Assembly (NCBI GenBank): GCA_050949825.1
Contig: JBMNGL010000007.1
Location: 1-64,000 of the forward strand
DNA: 64,000 nucleotides
DNA from: DTU019 sp050949825
GTDB taxonomy: Bacteria; Bacillota; Syntrophomonadia; Syntrophomonadales; Syntrophomonadaceae
Reading direction: 5' to 3'
How positions within the stretch are numbered: the first letter of the stretch is position 1; each line of letters begins with the position of its first letter. The position numbers and the translations under genes were made by a program. The notes beneath the pieces are model-generated. The model saw only the letters and a list, made by a program, of their open reading frames with translations, did not search any database and had not been told where the DNA came from. Shown piece by piece: positions 25,975-34,790 of the stretch.

Positions 25975-27681
25975 CTAGGGATTAAGTATCTGCAACAGGC
26001 AGATCAGCTTGTAATAGGTGGTCATCACTTGATTGCTATATGGGGTCAAGCCATAGGCTTGATTGCTTTTTAGCTGCGCCTGAAGAGAATTGATGAGTTC
26101 ACCGTCAACATATTTGTAGGCTGACAGCCATTCGGCTTGGGCCATTTGGCGAGTGGACCAGTCGGCAAACAAGTCGATCTGATAGCAGTTGGCAGGTGCT
26201 GCTGAGTAGTTCACAATAAGTTGAGAACTGCTCAGGTCCAGGTCGATATGAACCGCTTCATCGCTGTTGTAATTGGATCCCCGGTAGTGTAGAATCACTT
26301 CCTGGCCTGAGAATCTCTCCAGGGTTTTATCAACTGATTCACTGGATAATTCATATATTTTTATTTCTAAATGGTCCGGTTCGCTGGCCAGATTGTAAGG
26401 GGACAGAGGCAAAACAGAAAAAATACGATAGCTCTGGGTAAGATTCAATTCCAGGTTGGCGGTATCAAAGGGAATAAGCTCCAATTGATGTCTGCTGTCA
26501 GGCTGATCGGCTTGCTTCTCAATATAAAAATGGAACGGATAGATGGTATAGATACTTTCCCCCCGGTCTGCGTCCCAGCAGCAGTCTCCCACCGCTTGAT
26601 AAGGCTTGTCAATATTCTTAAGGTGAATTGGCACCCCTTTAAAAAAATCTTCCAGCCGCGAACAGAGTCCCAGGGTCAAGGAAGCGCCCCCCAAAAGCAG
26701 GATATGGTCCAATTTCCAGCCGCGGTGGTCAAACAAGCCCAGAGAGCGGGCTTGCGGTTGCAAAACGGTCTGCAGGTAGGAATCCAGGCGCTGCCACAGG
26801 GGGTTAAGGGCAGTGGTGAAAAGAGACTGGTCAACCGGCAGAGTCAGGGTTAGTTCAGGAAATATCTCCGCCAGGCTCACCGCAGCATGGTGATGGACGC
26901 TGATCTCAATTTTGGCAGCTTCGGCCAGCCTTAAGAGCGCCAGCAGTAAATGGCGGTTTGACGGGGAGAGGTTTTTCTCTTCCAGCAGTTCCAGGGGCAG
27001 AGCCCGCCCGGTTTGCATTTGAAAAAGCGGGGCCAGGATGGTGCGGATCACCCCTTTGTCAACTTCTGCACCGGAAAAGGTATCATGGCCCATCTGCAAC
27101 TGTGTTTCCAATACCAACTTTTCATCGAAGCCCCCCATGGTCAGGAAACTGAAATCAGTGGTGCCGCCACCGATATCAATAATAAGAATCTCCCCCTGCA
27201 GAGCAGCTTCAGGATGGAGGGCCTGATAGCCCAGCAATGCTGATACCGGTTCAGGCAATAAATAAATGAAAGCGCCTGCAAACACCGTTTGCAGGGCTGT
27301 ATACAGGCTGCGTCTGGCTTTCAGGCCAAAATAATTGGGGACTGACAAGGTTACGGAATCAATAGGGCTGGCAGCAAAGGCTGCGACCCGCTGATACAAA
27401 TAGGTGAAAAAGGCGGTCAGAATTCGCTCCAAATCATAGCTGCCCAGTAATAGTCCGGGATTTCGCTTCAAGGCTAATTTAAAAAATGGCACAACCACAG
27501 CATCCTGCTCTTCAAGAAGCTGCAAGGCCTCAGCACCGAAATAAAGCTGATCTGTTGCCGGCAGATAGGCCAGTATACTGGGGATGGGTTCTGTAAAGGC
27601 CGGGGCTTCATAAGCCAGTCTGCCCTCCATGCAGGCTGCCATCTTGGTATATGAAGTTCCAAAATCTATGCCGAGCTGCAT
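25975..27681 (-). CDS. Divergent Hsp70-family protein
   Basis: 568 residues. The actin-like ATPase domain is complete: phosphate-1 LGIDFGTSYTKMA at residues 3-15, phosphate-2 ILIIDIGGGTTDFSFL near 168, adenosine motif LLLGGASLTLGLCSRLEDFF near 337. After residue 370 a beta-rich stretch (LELIPFDTANLELNLTQSYRIFSVL ... EIKIYELSS) resembles the substrate-binding beta domain of DnaK, followed by only a short helical lid. It is clearly not DnaK. It is the last gene of a four-gene unit with three unknown helical proteins; its start overlaps the upstream gene by 16 bases, and its ribosome site GGAG is inside that gene. The neighbours, not DnaJ or GrpE, are its likely partners or clients. Confidence 0.85.
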   Translation of the reverse strand: MQLGIDFGTSYTKMAACMEGRLAYEAPAFTEPIPSILAYLPATDQLYFGAEALQLLEEQDAVVVPFFKLALKRNPGLLLGSYDLERILTAFFTYLYQRVAAFAASPIDSVTLSVPNYFGLKARRSLYTALQTVFAGAFIYLLPEPVSALLGYQALHPEAALQGEILIIDIGGGTTDFSFLTMGGFDEKLVLETQLQMGHDTFSGAEVDKGVIRTILAPLFQMQTGRALPLELLEEKNLSPSNRHLLLALLRLAEAAKIEISVHHHAAVSLAEIFPELTLTLPVDQSLFTTALNPLWQRLDSYLQTVLQPQARSLGLFDHRGWKLDHILLLGGASLTLGLCSRLEDFFKGVPIHLKNIDKPYQAVGDCCWDADRGESIYTIYPFHFYIEKQADQPDSRHQLELIPFDTANLELNLTQSYRIFSVLPLSPYNLASEPDHLEIKIYELSSESVDKTLERFSGQEVILHYRGSNYNSDEAVHIDLDLSSSQLIVNYSAAPANCYQIDLFADWSTRQMAQAEWLSAYKYVDGELINSLQAQLKSNQAYGLTPYSNQVMTTYYKLICLLQILNP

Positions 27682-29258
27682 GTCTGCACTCCTTTGTTAT
27701 CAGGTTGTCGGGTAATAACCAGATAGGGGATCTCAGTCTGTTCACTGTTCAGAACCTGTATCAGAAAAAGGTCGCCTTCTTCATGTAAAATGGTGAAGTC
27801 AGGCTGATTTGCATCGGTACGAACTTCAATACGAGCCTGTTGGAGAAGATGGCGGTATTCTTCAGGAAAAACCCGGCCTTTTTGCAGGGGCAGCTTGAGC
27901 AAACGCACCCCCATGTCTTTCCAGGTGCGAGTTACATTACGCGGAGCCAATAAGCGTTCCAAATCATTCTTTAATTGTCCTAGATAATTGAGCTGCTCAT
28001 CAGCCAGGCGCCGCATACGCTCCGCTTTATCCTGGCTATAGGCGGAGCGATGACGCGCGGTCTCAATCAGGCTCATTTGATTGCTTAGAAACACGATCCC
28101 CACTCGAACCTCATGCAGCAAGGCGTTCAATGGCGGTACTTGCTGGAAATCCTCTTCCGTACTCATACTGCGTAAAAAAGGTGACCAAAAACCGAGCCAC
28201 TCCCTGACTTGAACCAGAATCCGGTAACTGGGTTCGGGATTATCGGATAGAGATGCAACTATTTGATCCAATTGTTGGCAGGCTGAATCCACATCCCGGG
28301 CTGCCTCCTGAACATCCTCCGCCGTCAGCTGGATGAGGCAGGGAATGAAATCAGGGCGCAGCCCAGAGAGCTCGGGGTGTATTGCGGCTCGCAATTGCAA
28401 AACCTTATGCCAGCCCTTTAAGCGGCGTATTATCAGGGCGCCAAGATCTGCGATGTTGTGGCATTCACTCAAGGCGGCCTTATATAAGATCAATTCATCA
28501 ATAAATGTGGGGTTGATCCAGGTGCGGCCAGGTTCACCGCTGCGCACAGCATCTTGCAGATGCTCGATATGCTGGCCCATATCCTCAGCAATCCTGGCCC
28601 AATAAGCCTGATCGGTATGGTCGGGATTACCTATTACACCGATCAGGTAAGCTATTTCACTGATTAGCCGGGCCAGCTGATGGTCGATCATAGCAGGCTC
28701 TATGCTTGATGTCCCCTTAAAACACAAGGCGACAGCATATCCCGGATACTCGCGGAGAAATGCCATCAACTCGTCATCGTTTAAATATCGGCCAGCTTCT
28801 GTTAAAAAGCGATGTAAGGAATGCAGTTGATGCTGTAAGCCGGTCAGGGCAGCATGCAGTTCCACCCCCTGGCGGGTAATCTCTTCCTGGATAAGACAAG
28901 CTTCCCGGTCGGTGGCCCGGCGGAACTCAGCCAAACTGGTCAGCAGGGTTTTCAACAGGTTGTATAAGCGGGTGTAGCGCTTGAGGGTTGATATAATATT
29001 GGTTTCCAGCACCTCTTGCTGCTGGCTGAGCTGGAGTAGATTTCTTACTTCCTCACGCCAGCGGAGTTCGTAGCGAGGCAGGTAATGCTGCTGAAAACTC
29101 CGGTAGTAAAAGGTATTGACCTCCAACAGGTACTGATCAAGATCGGGGCCGGTCCATGCCATGCTGCTTTGTAAACTGACTTCCTGCCTCAGCCTATCCA
29201 GCAATTCTTCCAGCATGAGGCGATAGGATTGTATATCAATATCATTAGGCTCCACCAT
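27666..29258 (-). CDS. Unknown helical protein of Hsp70 operon, 530 residues
   Basis: No family recognised. It is almost wholly helical and Leu/Gln/Arg-rich, with long heptad-like stretches near residues 75-150 and 420-460 (ERMRRLADEQLNYLGQLKNDLERLL). The last 80 residues look like a small beta domain (IEVRTDANQPDFTILHEEGDLFLIQVLNSEQ). A coiled coil followed by a beta wing recalls the layout of the exchange factor GrpE, but there is no sequence match, so this is only a thought. It starts with an ATG that shares a base with the upstream stop (TAATG) and overlaps the Hsp70 start by 16 bases, so the products are probably made in fixed proportion. Confidence 0.72.
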   Translation of the reverse strand: MVEPNDIDIQSYRLMLEELLDRLRQEVSLQSSMAWTGPDLDQYLLEVNTFYYRSFQQHYLPRYELRWREEVRNLLQLSQQQEVLETNIISTLKRYTRLYNLLKTLLTSLAEFRRATDREACLIQEEITRQGVELHAALTGLQHQLHSLHRFLTEAGRYLNDDELMAFLREYPGYAVALCFKGTSSIEPAMIDHQLARLISEIAYLIGVIGNPDHTDQAYWARIAEDMGQHIEHLQDAVRSGEPGRTWINPTFIDELILYKAALSECHNIADLGALIIRRLKGWHKVLQLRAAIHPELSGLRPDFIPCLIQLTAEDVQEAARDVDSACQQLDQIVASLSDNPEPSYRILVQVREWLGFWSPFLRSMSTEEDFQQVPPLNALLHEVRVGIVFLSNQMSLIETARHRSAYSQDKAERMRRLADEQLNYLGQLKNDLERLLAPRNVTRTWKDMGVRLLKLPLQKGRVFPEEYRHLLQQARIEVRTDANQPDFTILHEEGDLFLIQVLNSEQTEIPYLVITRQPDNKGVQTCSSA

Positions 29259-30706
29259 TAATGCACCCCCAAAAATGCGCCCGCCATGATTTGTCGTGCC
29301 GTAAGCCGGTTCTTTTTCCTGAACAGGTCGGGGCGATTCTTCAAGTCAGATTGTAGCGTAGTCTCCTGCAAGGCTTCAATACCTGATAAAAGACGATCAC
29401 CGGCCTGCCTGTTTTCTGCGCTGAGCAGCGGACCCAGCAGTCCCCAGATGCGGGTATTGAAAAACACCTGACTGGGCACCCAGGTCCAGAAGTCCTGGCA
29501 GAGGGAAAAGAGCCAGCCCGCTTGCCCTGTGTCAAGGCGGAAATCACCCTTTTCATGCAGCCATAAGGCCAGCAGCAGCAGCATAAAGGCTTCCTGTGGC
29601 TGGGCGTGTTTTCTATTATCAACCAGTCTTTGCAGAACACTGAAATCCAATTGGCCGGCAGTGTTAAAAAGCGCTGCACTTTCATCCGCACCCTCCTGCT
29701 GGAGATTAAACTGCCATAACTTTAGCGCCGCCCGGACCGCTTCTTTGGAATGGAGACCGAACGATAACAGACGATCCATCATGGCCAGGCTATGATAGGC
29801 CGCGGCATCTGCCGAGAAACGCATAAAATGGCGGCGATAGATTTCCTGATAAGCTGCCGCAGCGGCGGGAGCATGTTCCAATACTGCATATACAGGGGTC
29901 ACCTTGCGCAACAGGTATGCAAAGCGTTTGAAAATCTGCGTATCTTCAAACAGGTCAACCAAACGATTTTTTTCCAAGTAGTCTTCATAATTGTCCAGTA
30001 GTATAGCCAGGCTATCTGCAACCAGACCACTATCGAAAACGGCCTCCGCCACCCTCAGGGAATGGGTGAAATAATCAGGACCGTAGGGATCCTGAAATCG
30101 GCCCCGGCCGCCGCTTTGTATTAAATCGAGGGCTTCCAATAAGCGTTGATTTTTATTGCCGTATAAGCCGGTTAAAGCACTATCCTGCAAGCGGTGCTCG
30201 CTTAAACCAAAGCGGGCCTCACGCTTTTCCTGCTGCAAAGCCTGGATGGCGGTCCTGAGAAGCTGGCGCAACTGCGCATTGGCGGTGCGGGACATTAAGT
30301 GCTGACAACATTCCTGGTCAAGGCTATTGACAATAACCGGGTACCAAGCGGCCAGGTCTTCACGATACATGCTTATCAAGAATTGCAGCTCAACCGGATG
30401 GGGGCGATACATTATAACATACCAGGGGACGAATTCAAAAAAACCCTCCAGCAAAGGCCGCGGTGCTGAGGTAAGCCATTTTAAAACCGGCATGCGCTGC
30501 AGATTGTGGAATAAGGCCACAAAAAAATCATAACTGCGACCGCAGAAAAACCAGGCCCTGAACAGTAATTCCACTTCATCGGCCACATTTAACACCATAT
30601 CAGCCGGGTTGAGTTTAAAGGAGCGCATTTCCCAACGTCGCCTTAGCTCTTCTTGCCAGCTTTGGAACAGGTCGGTATCCATGCTAAACTCTAATTCAGG
30701 CTTCAT
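29258..30706 (-). CDS. Unknown helical protein of Hsp70 operon, 482 residues
   Basis: No family recognised. It is a soluble helical protein rich in aromatic residues and Leu; repeated helix-turn-helix units resemble TPR or HEAT-type solenoids (for example LDLIQSGGRGRF, AVFDSGLVADSLAILLDNYEDYLE, AAAAYQEIYRRHFMRFSADAAAYHSLAMMDRLLSFG) but no repeat register was established. No J-domain HPD motif, Walker motif or membrane span is present. The start has AGGAGG four bases upstream and overlaps the stop of the preceding gene by 11 bases. Its own stop is fused with the next start. Confidence 0.72.
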   Translation of the reverse strand: MKPELEFSMDTDLFQSWQEELRRRWEMRSFKLNPADMVLNVADEVELLFRAWFFCGRSYDFFVALFHNLQRMPVLKWLTSAPRPLLEGFFEFVPWYVIMYRPHPVELQFLISMYREDLAAWYPVIVNSLDQECCQHLMSRTANAQLRQLLRTAIQALQQEKREARFGLSEHRLQDSALTGLYGNKNQRLLEALDLIQSGGRGRFQDPYGPDYFTHSLRVAEAVFDSGLVADSLAILLDNYEDYLEKNRLVDLFEDTQIFKRFAYLLRKVTPVYAVLEHAPAAAAAYQEIYRRHFMRFSADAAAYHSLAMMDRLLSFGLHSKEAVRAALKLWQFNLQQEGADESAALFNTAGQLDFSVLQRLVDNRKHAQPQEAFMLLLLALWLHEKGDFRLDTGQAGWLFSLCQDFWTWVPSQVFFNTRIWGLLGPLLSAENRQAGDRLLSGIEALQETTLQSDLKNRPDLFRKKNRLTARQIMAGAFLGVH

Positions 30707-31415
30707 AATTCCTCCTAAAGGATCCTTGCAGCCCGTAGCAGGCCAGATTTAACAGCGTACAAGCTTCGTGGGCCTTGCCTTCAACTGCTTCGGTAAGGTA
30801 AACATAATAATAGATGGATTTATATTTATTGGTAAATATACCGCCCAGGCGGTCCGAGGCCAGGACCTCCAGCCGATCCTGTCTGGCCTTATTGCGGCTC
30901 AGATAACGGATGCTTTGCAGACGGGTTATGAACTCAAAGCGGCTTAAGCGGTCAAAATGTGCCTTTAAGCCCGGTTCCTTATAGGGATTATTATCCTCAT
31001 ATATAAAGGAAACCTCATTCTGGCGCGGTGCAGGCAATTGCGCCAGCAACTGCGGGCGGTTGGCCAAATGGTCCACTAACTCAAAAAACCAGCGCCTTTC
31101 CAGGGGGTGTTCCAAACAAGCCCGCACAACGTTTTGATACTGGACCGGGAAGGCTTGCCATTGCAGCGGCCGCTCTATACAGGACAGCAGTTCGGGATGT
31201 TCAGCAAATAAAGTTATGACATCATCCAGATTGTAGTCAAATGCGGGCAGGTAAGTATCATAGTGCTGGTAAAGCAACTGTGCATAGCGCTGATAGAAGA
31301 GCTGATAAGATGGTATGGAATCAGCGCGCAGCTTTTGAATATATTTCATCAAGGTGGTGTACTCGTCCCCACTCAATTCCTGAAGACGCTCCAATTTCTT
31401 CAAGATAACCCGCAT
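30696..31415 (-). CDS. Unknown helical protein of Hsp70 operon, 239 residues (first gene)
   Basis: No family recognised. It is helical and rich in Tyr, Leu, Gln and Arg, with no signal peptide or membrane span. ATG 31415 has GAGG seven bases upstream; a longer reading to 31454 lacks one. The C-terminus (EGKAHEACTLLNLACYGLQGSFRRNYEA) overlaps the start of the next gene by 11 bases. It opens the four-gene unit of three helical proteins and an Hsp70. The region upstream is the 27-bp repeat array, so the promoter must lie between about 31416 and 31640. Confidence 0.7.
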   Translation of the reverse strand: MRVILKKLERLQELSGDEYTTLMKYIQKLRADSIPSYQLFYQRYAQLLYQHYDTYLPAFDYNLDDVITLFAEHPELLSCIERPLQWQAFPVQYQNVVRACLEHPLERRWFFELVDHLANRPQLLAQLPAPRQNEVSFIYEDNNPYKEPGLKAHFDRLSRFEFITRLQSIRYLSRNKARQDRLEVLASDRLGGIFTNKYKSIYYYVYLTEAVEGKAHEACTLLNLACYGLQGSFRRNYEA

Positions 31416-31645
31416 ATACTGACCTCTGCTGTATTTTTTATCATTGTACCGCAAAGCTGGCTGGAAGTCCTTTGTTTAATATTCCGATCACGGGCTCTTT
31501 GCCAATTATAGTGTGCCTCTTTGCCCGCCATTCCATCAGCATTTAAGGGCGCATAGCGATAATAATCGTCTAAACGAGGAACATGTTTATCCTCTTGCGC
31601 CGGTCACACTGAGCGCATGCTCAGGTCATTGCTATTAAAACCTTT

Positions 31646-31945
31646 GTCATCCTTAAGGGCAACGCCGTTTACGTCATCCTTAAGGGCAGCGCCGTTTATG
31701 TCATCCTTAAGGGCAACGCCCGTTTATGTCATCCTTAAGGGCAGCGCCGTTTATGTCATCCTTAAGGGCAACGCCGTTTATGTCATCCTTAAGGGCAGCG
31801 CCGTTTATGTCATCCTTAAGGGCAACGCCCGTTTATGTCATCCTTAAGGACAACGCCGTTTATGTCATCCTTAAGGGCAACGCCGTTTATGTCATCCTTA
31901 AGGGCAACGCCCGTTTATGTCATCCTGAGGGCAACGCCCGAAGGA
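31646..31945. repeat. Tandem array of 27/28-bp repeats
   Basis: Ten full units and one partial unit of GTCATCCTTAAGGGCAACGC plus CGTTTAT, head to tail without spacers, starting at 31646, 31673, 31700, 31728, 31755, 31782, 31809, 31837, 31864, 31891 and 31919. Units 3, 7 and 10 have an extra C (28 bp). Units alternate between GGCAAC and GGCAGC, which shows growth by duplication of multi-unit blocks. Each unit carries the eight-base palindrome CCTTAAGG. The last partial unit merges into a palindromic REP-like element. The array is open in several frames but has no coding character. Confidence 0.92.
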
Positions 31946-31999
31946 TCTTACGCCAAGCGAATAACCCCCGGAAAGACCCTTCGCTTCGCTCAGGATGAC
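31919..31999. mobile_element. REP/MITE-like palindromic element
   Basis: 81-bp element bounded by perfect 11-base inverted ends GTCATCCTGAG (31919-31929) and CTCAGGATGAC (31989-31999), with a second inner pairing CGAAGG-A-TCTT against AAGA-C-CCTTCG. Short palindromic elements with these ends occur in many bacterial genomes. It has no coding capacity and would need a transposase in trans. Its left arm is the apparent parent of the adjacent tandem array. Confidence 0.65.
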
Positions 32000-32086
32000 A
32001 AGGGATAGGTTGCCATATGGTAAACATATGAGCTGCTGCCGCTATCTGCAAGCGCTGTGATAGAATAGAACCAAGAGGTGATGGTT

Positions 32087-32479
32087 ATGAAGGTTAAAGA
32101 TATCATGATTACCGAGGTCATCAGTATTGAAAGCCGCAAAAGCATTAAAAATGCCCTGGAATTAATGGTGGAAAACAATATCCGCCGCTTGCCGGTGTTG
32201 GCACAAGGCAACTTGATCGGTATGATTGTACAGCATGATATTGAAAAGGCCTTGCGCTCCCCCGAAATTATATGGGATACTCCGGTGGATTGGGTGATGA
32301 GCAAAAAGGTCATCACCGTATCAGCCCAGGCTGATTTAACCGAAGCCATCAATCTGCTGGTAAAACATAAGATCAGCGGGCTGCCGGTTTTGGAAAATGG
32401 GGTCATGGTAGGCATACTGAGTGAAACCGATCTCCTGATACTGTGTATTGAATTGTTAAATGAGAAGCAATCCAGTTGA
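32087..32479 (+). CDS. Two-CBS-domain protein
   Basis: 130 residues made of a CBS pair: VKDIMITEVISIESRKSIKNALELMVENNIRRLPVL near residue 3, and VDWVMSKKVITVSAQADLTEAINLLVKHKISGLPVL near 67. Stand-alone CBS pairs bind adenine nucleotides and report energy state to partner proteins. ATG 32087 has AGAGGTG seven bases upstream; GTG 32078 and ATG 32081 are further alternatives. The following gene starts 67 bases after the stop. No target can be named. Confidence 0.88.
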   Translation: MKVKDIMITEVISIESRKSIKNALELMVENNIRRLPVLAQGNLIGMIVQHDIEKALRSPEIIWDTPVDWVMSKKVITVSAQADLTEAINLLVKHKISGLPVLENGVMVGILSETDLLILCIELLNEKQSS

Positions 32480-32546
32480 TCCCCAATGTGGCCTAAGAGG
32501 GGGGCAAGGGGGTGTACCCTGGATTCTCGGGGTGATGGTATTTATT

Positions 32547-33161
32547 ATGAAGCGGAATTTTAATCTAATGATCTTTCCTCTGTTAGTCCTTATTGCAGGT
32601 TTGACAATTTATTTAAGCCACCAGGCCATTCTCCTTAATCCTGATGGTGCGGTGCAGACCTATTTGCGCAGTGCTGTATCAGGTAACCTCGGATATGGCG
32701 TTCCCCTTGACTACAAAAATGATATTTCTTTTGCAGGCCTGGAGCCAGGGGATATTATCCTGGGCGCCTATCCGGATTGTGCCTATGGATACTATTCCCA
32801 TGCTGCCATATACCTGGGTGCCGGCCAGATTATTGAGGGCTATGCCGATCTCGGTATTGTAAGGCAGTCTATAGAACATTTCCGCGAATACCCTCAGATC
32901 TGCCTGTTGCGGGTAGAGGCTGAACCTGCAGTCAAGCAGGCCGCAGTCTCATATGTCACCCGGCAATTGGGCGATTTATTTTACCCGGTCGCTTTCAAAT
33001 CCGGGCAAAACACTTGGAATTGCACCAAAATCATGTGGAAAGCCTATCAATTGCAGGGCCTTGATTTCGATGAAAACAATGATCTGTGGGTGCCGCCCGA
33101 TAGTATTTATAACAGCCGCCATGTCACGGTAATTAGGGAAAGAGGGCGGCTATGGTCTTAA
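32547..33161 (+). CDS. Permuted NlpC/P60 (YiiX-like) cysteine peptidase family protein
   Basis: 204 residues with one N-terminal hydrophobic segment (FPLLVLIAGLTIYLSH, residues 9-24) as signal or anchor. GDIILGAYPDCAYGYYSHAAIYLGAGQIIEGY near 75-105 carries the likely catalytic His, and WNCTKIMWKAY near 160 the likely catalytic Cys, in the order expected of circularly permuted NlpC/P60 amidases such as YiiX/YebB. The substrate may be a lipid or peptide amide; this is not established. ATG 32547 is favoured by GGGGTGAT upstream. It overlaps the next gene by ten bases. Confidence 0.75.
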   Translation: MKRNFNLMIFPLLVLIAGLTIYLSHQAILLNPDGAVQTYLRSAVSGNLGYGVPLDYKNDISFAGLEPGDIILGAYPDCAYGYYSHAAIYLGAGQIIEGYADLGIVRQSIEHFREYPQICLLRVEAEPAVKQAAVSYVTRQLGDLFYPVAFKSGQNTWNCTKIMWKAYQLQGLDFDENNDLWVPPDSIYNSRHVTVIRERGRLWS

Positions 33162-33616
33162 CAGCACGATTGCTTTGGATACATGGCTTTGCCGGGGCGG
33201 CGGTATGGTTGAGCAGCTACTGGGCCGGGCTGGAATATGTGGTGGCTCTATTATATCTATTGGTGCTGGGCAGTGAAGCACGGGCAATGAGAGATCGCGA
33301 GGCTGGGGAACGTTTCTTGATTTCGCTGGCCTGGCAATTGCCCGCTTTTTTTATGGCCTTGATTCTATTAACCGGCTGGAACCCTATGCAGCCCTATGAT
33401 TATGCCATATTCATACTGGGCTTCTGGCTGACACCGGTTTTGCCCTGGCTGGCCCTGCTTCCCCCCAGCGGCCTGGCCTATCCTTCTTATTATTATGGAT
33501 TGATCATCAGTCCGCTTTTACTTTCCCTGTGGATATGGGTTTTTAGCAGCAAAATAAATCCGCTGGCAGCTTACAAACACAGGATATTTGGCAGCGCCAA
33601 AGACTGTGTTGATTAA
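33152..33616 (+). CDS. Integral membrane protein, unknown
   Basis: 154 residues with four to five hydrophobic spans rich in Trp, Tyr and Leu and almost no loops. No family was recognised. Its start overlaps the end of the YiiX-like gene by ten bases, and a GAGGGCGG site lies just upstream of the ATG, so the two are coupled. The pairing suggests that it holds or helps the exported peptidase-like protein at the membrane, but this is inference from position only. Confidence 0.68.
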   Translation: MVLTARLLWIHGFAGAAVWLSSYWAGLEYVVALLYLLVLGSEARAMRDREAGERFLISLAWQLPAFFMALILLTGWNPMQPYDYAIFILGFWLTPVLPWLALLPPSGLAYPSYYYGLIISPLLLSLWIWVFSSKINPLAAYKHRIFGSAKDCVD

Positions 33617-33635
33617 ATCTGCCAGCGGTCTCAAA

Positions 33636-33710
33636 AGAAACCAACAGTTATACCAATAAGACTTATCCATTTTTCAGGGGCTTATTAATCTGTTTTAACT
33701 GCTGGTTTCT
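33636..33710. repeat. Long imperfect inverted repeat
   Basis: Arms AGAAACCA-A-CAGTTA (from 33636) and TAACTG-C-TGGTTTCT (33696-33710) pair with one mismatch; an inner AATAAG / CTTATT pairing extends the stem. It starts 20 bases after the stop of the membrane-protein gene. It may be a poor terminator or a small repeat remnant. Confidence 0.5.
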
Positions 33711-33773
33711 AATCATATTGTGTACGCTTTGCGAAACCTTATACTGGAAAATAAAGGCAAATCTCTGTTACGA

Positions 33774-33823
33774 TGTTACAGGGGGAAGGTGCACTGTAAC
33801 ACGTTGAGGGTCTATAGTATAAT
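33774..33823 (+). promoter_or_regulatory. Inverted repeat next to a -10 box upstream of DUF89 gene
   Basis: TGTTACAG (33774-33781) and CTGTAACA (33794-33801) form a perfect eight-base inverted repeat, 20 bases centre-to-start apart, typical of a dimeric repressor or activator site. A TATAAT box follows at 33818-33823, so the right half covers the -35 position. The gene starts at 33900. Confidence 0.45.
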
Positions 33824-33899
33824 CGATAATGAGCATATGACCATTCTAATATCTGCTCGCTATGGGCAGGTTTGAGTATTTGCAGTATGGAGGCTATCA

Positions 33900-34766
33900 A
33901 TGAAGCATAGTGTTGATTGTTTACCCTGTTTGCTGCAGCAGGCAGTCAGGACAGCCAAAAGGCATCTTCCCCATGAAGAAGACCAGATGGAGATGGCAAG
34001 AGCGGTAATAGCTATCATGGCTACGTTGGAGGAAGATGAAAGTGTCCCTTATATCGTCCAAAAAATTCAAACAACCTTGAAAAAACACCTGAACAATCCC
34101 GACCCGTTTAAAGAAGAAAAAGACTATTATAACCGGGAAATGCTCAAGCTAGAGGATGAATTGATACAATTGCGGGACTCTTGCGCAGATCCTTTCGTGG
34201 CGGGATTGAAACTGGCTGCCGCCGGCAATATCATCGACTTTGGTCCGGGATACGATCTGTCCCGAAATATGGTTTTAGAGAGCATAAGAGAAACCCTGGC
34301 CAGGGAATATTGCGATGAGGTTTTGATTTCATTGCAGGCTGATCTGGAGCAGGCCACAACAGTTCTCTACCTGGGAGACAATGCGGGAGAAATCGTGTTT
34401 GATAAAATATTTATCGCTGCTATAAAAGAACATTATCCTCAACTGGTGGTATACTTTGCCACCCGGGGCAAGCCGATCCTAAACGATGTTACCGAAGCAG
34501 ACGCATACCTGGTGGGAATGGACAGACTGGCCATAATTATCAACAACGGCACCGATATACCCGGGACGGTTTTGCCATACTGTTCACCTGATTTTGTGAA
34601 GATTTTCGATCAAGCTAATGTCATCATATCCAAAGGTCAGGGCAATTTTGAGTCGCTATATGGAAGCGGCAGGGAGAATCTGTACTATATATTCCTGTGT
34701 AAATGCGGCCTTTTTATGGACAGGCTGGGGGCTAAACAGAACGATATCATCTTGATGAGAGAATAA
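33900..34766 (+). CDS. DUF89 family (damage-control phosphatase-like) protein
   Basis: 288 residues. The start MKHSVDCLPCLLQQAVRTA has the CLPC block seen in bacterial and archaeal DUF89 proteins, LYLGDNAGEIVFDKIFI near 157 carries the metal-binding Asp, Asn and Glu, and VIISKGQGNFESL near 243 is the closing motif. Members are metal-dependent phosphatases thought to remove damaged or side-product phosphometabolites. The real substrate here is unknown. GGAGG lies nine bases before the ATG. A 79-residue gene follows after 24 bases. Confidence 0.87.
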   Translation: MKHSVDCLPCLLQQAVRTAKRHLPHEEDQMEMARAVIAIMATLEEDESVPYIVQKIQTTLKKHLNNPDPFKEEKDYYNREMLKLEDELIQLRDSCADPFVAGLKLAAAGNIIDFGPGYDLSRNMVLESIRETLAREYCDEVLISLQADLEQATTVLYLGDNAGEIVFDKIFIAAIKEHYPQLVVYFATRGKPILNDVTEADAYLVGMDRLAIIINNGTDIPGTVLPYCSPDFVKIFDQANVIISKGQGNFESLYGSGRENLYYIFLCKCGLFMDRLGAKQNDIILMRE

Positions 34767-34790
34767 TTAGAGCAGTTTATCAGGGATTAA

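Noticed and set aside
31400..31531. 43-codon minus-strand ORF upstream of the Hsp70 operon
   Set aside because: Only a weak ribosome site, overlaps the start of the first operon gene and gives no recognisable protein. A chance frame cannot be excluded.
31646..31945. CRISPR array
   Set aside because: Repeats are directly adjacent with no spacers, and no cas genes are present.
31617..31998. Plus-strand ORFs of 76 and 90 codons with repeated VYVILKGNA / PFMSSLRA motifs
   Set aside because: They are translations of the 27-bp tandem repeat, which is open because 27 is a multiple of three. No ribosome site and no protein-like composition outside the repeat.
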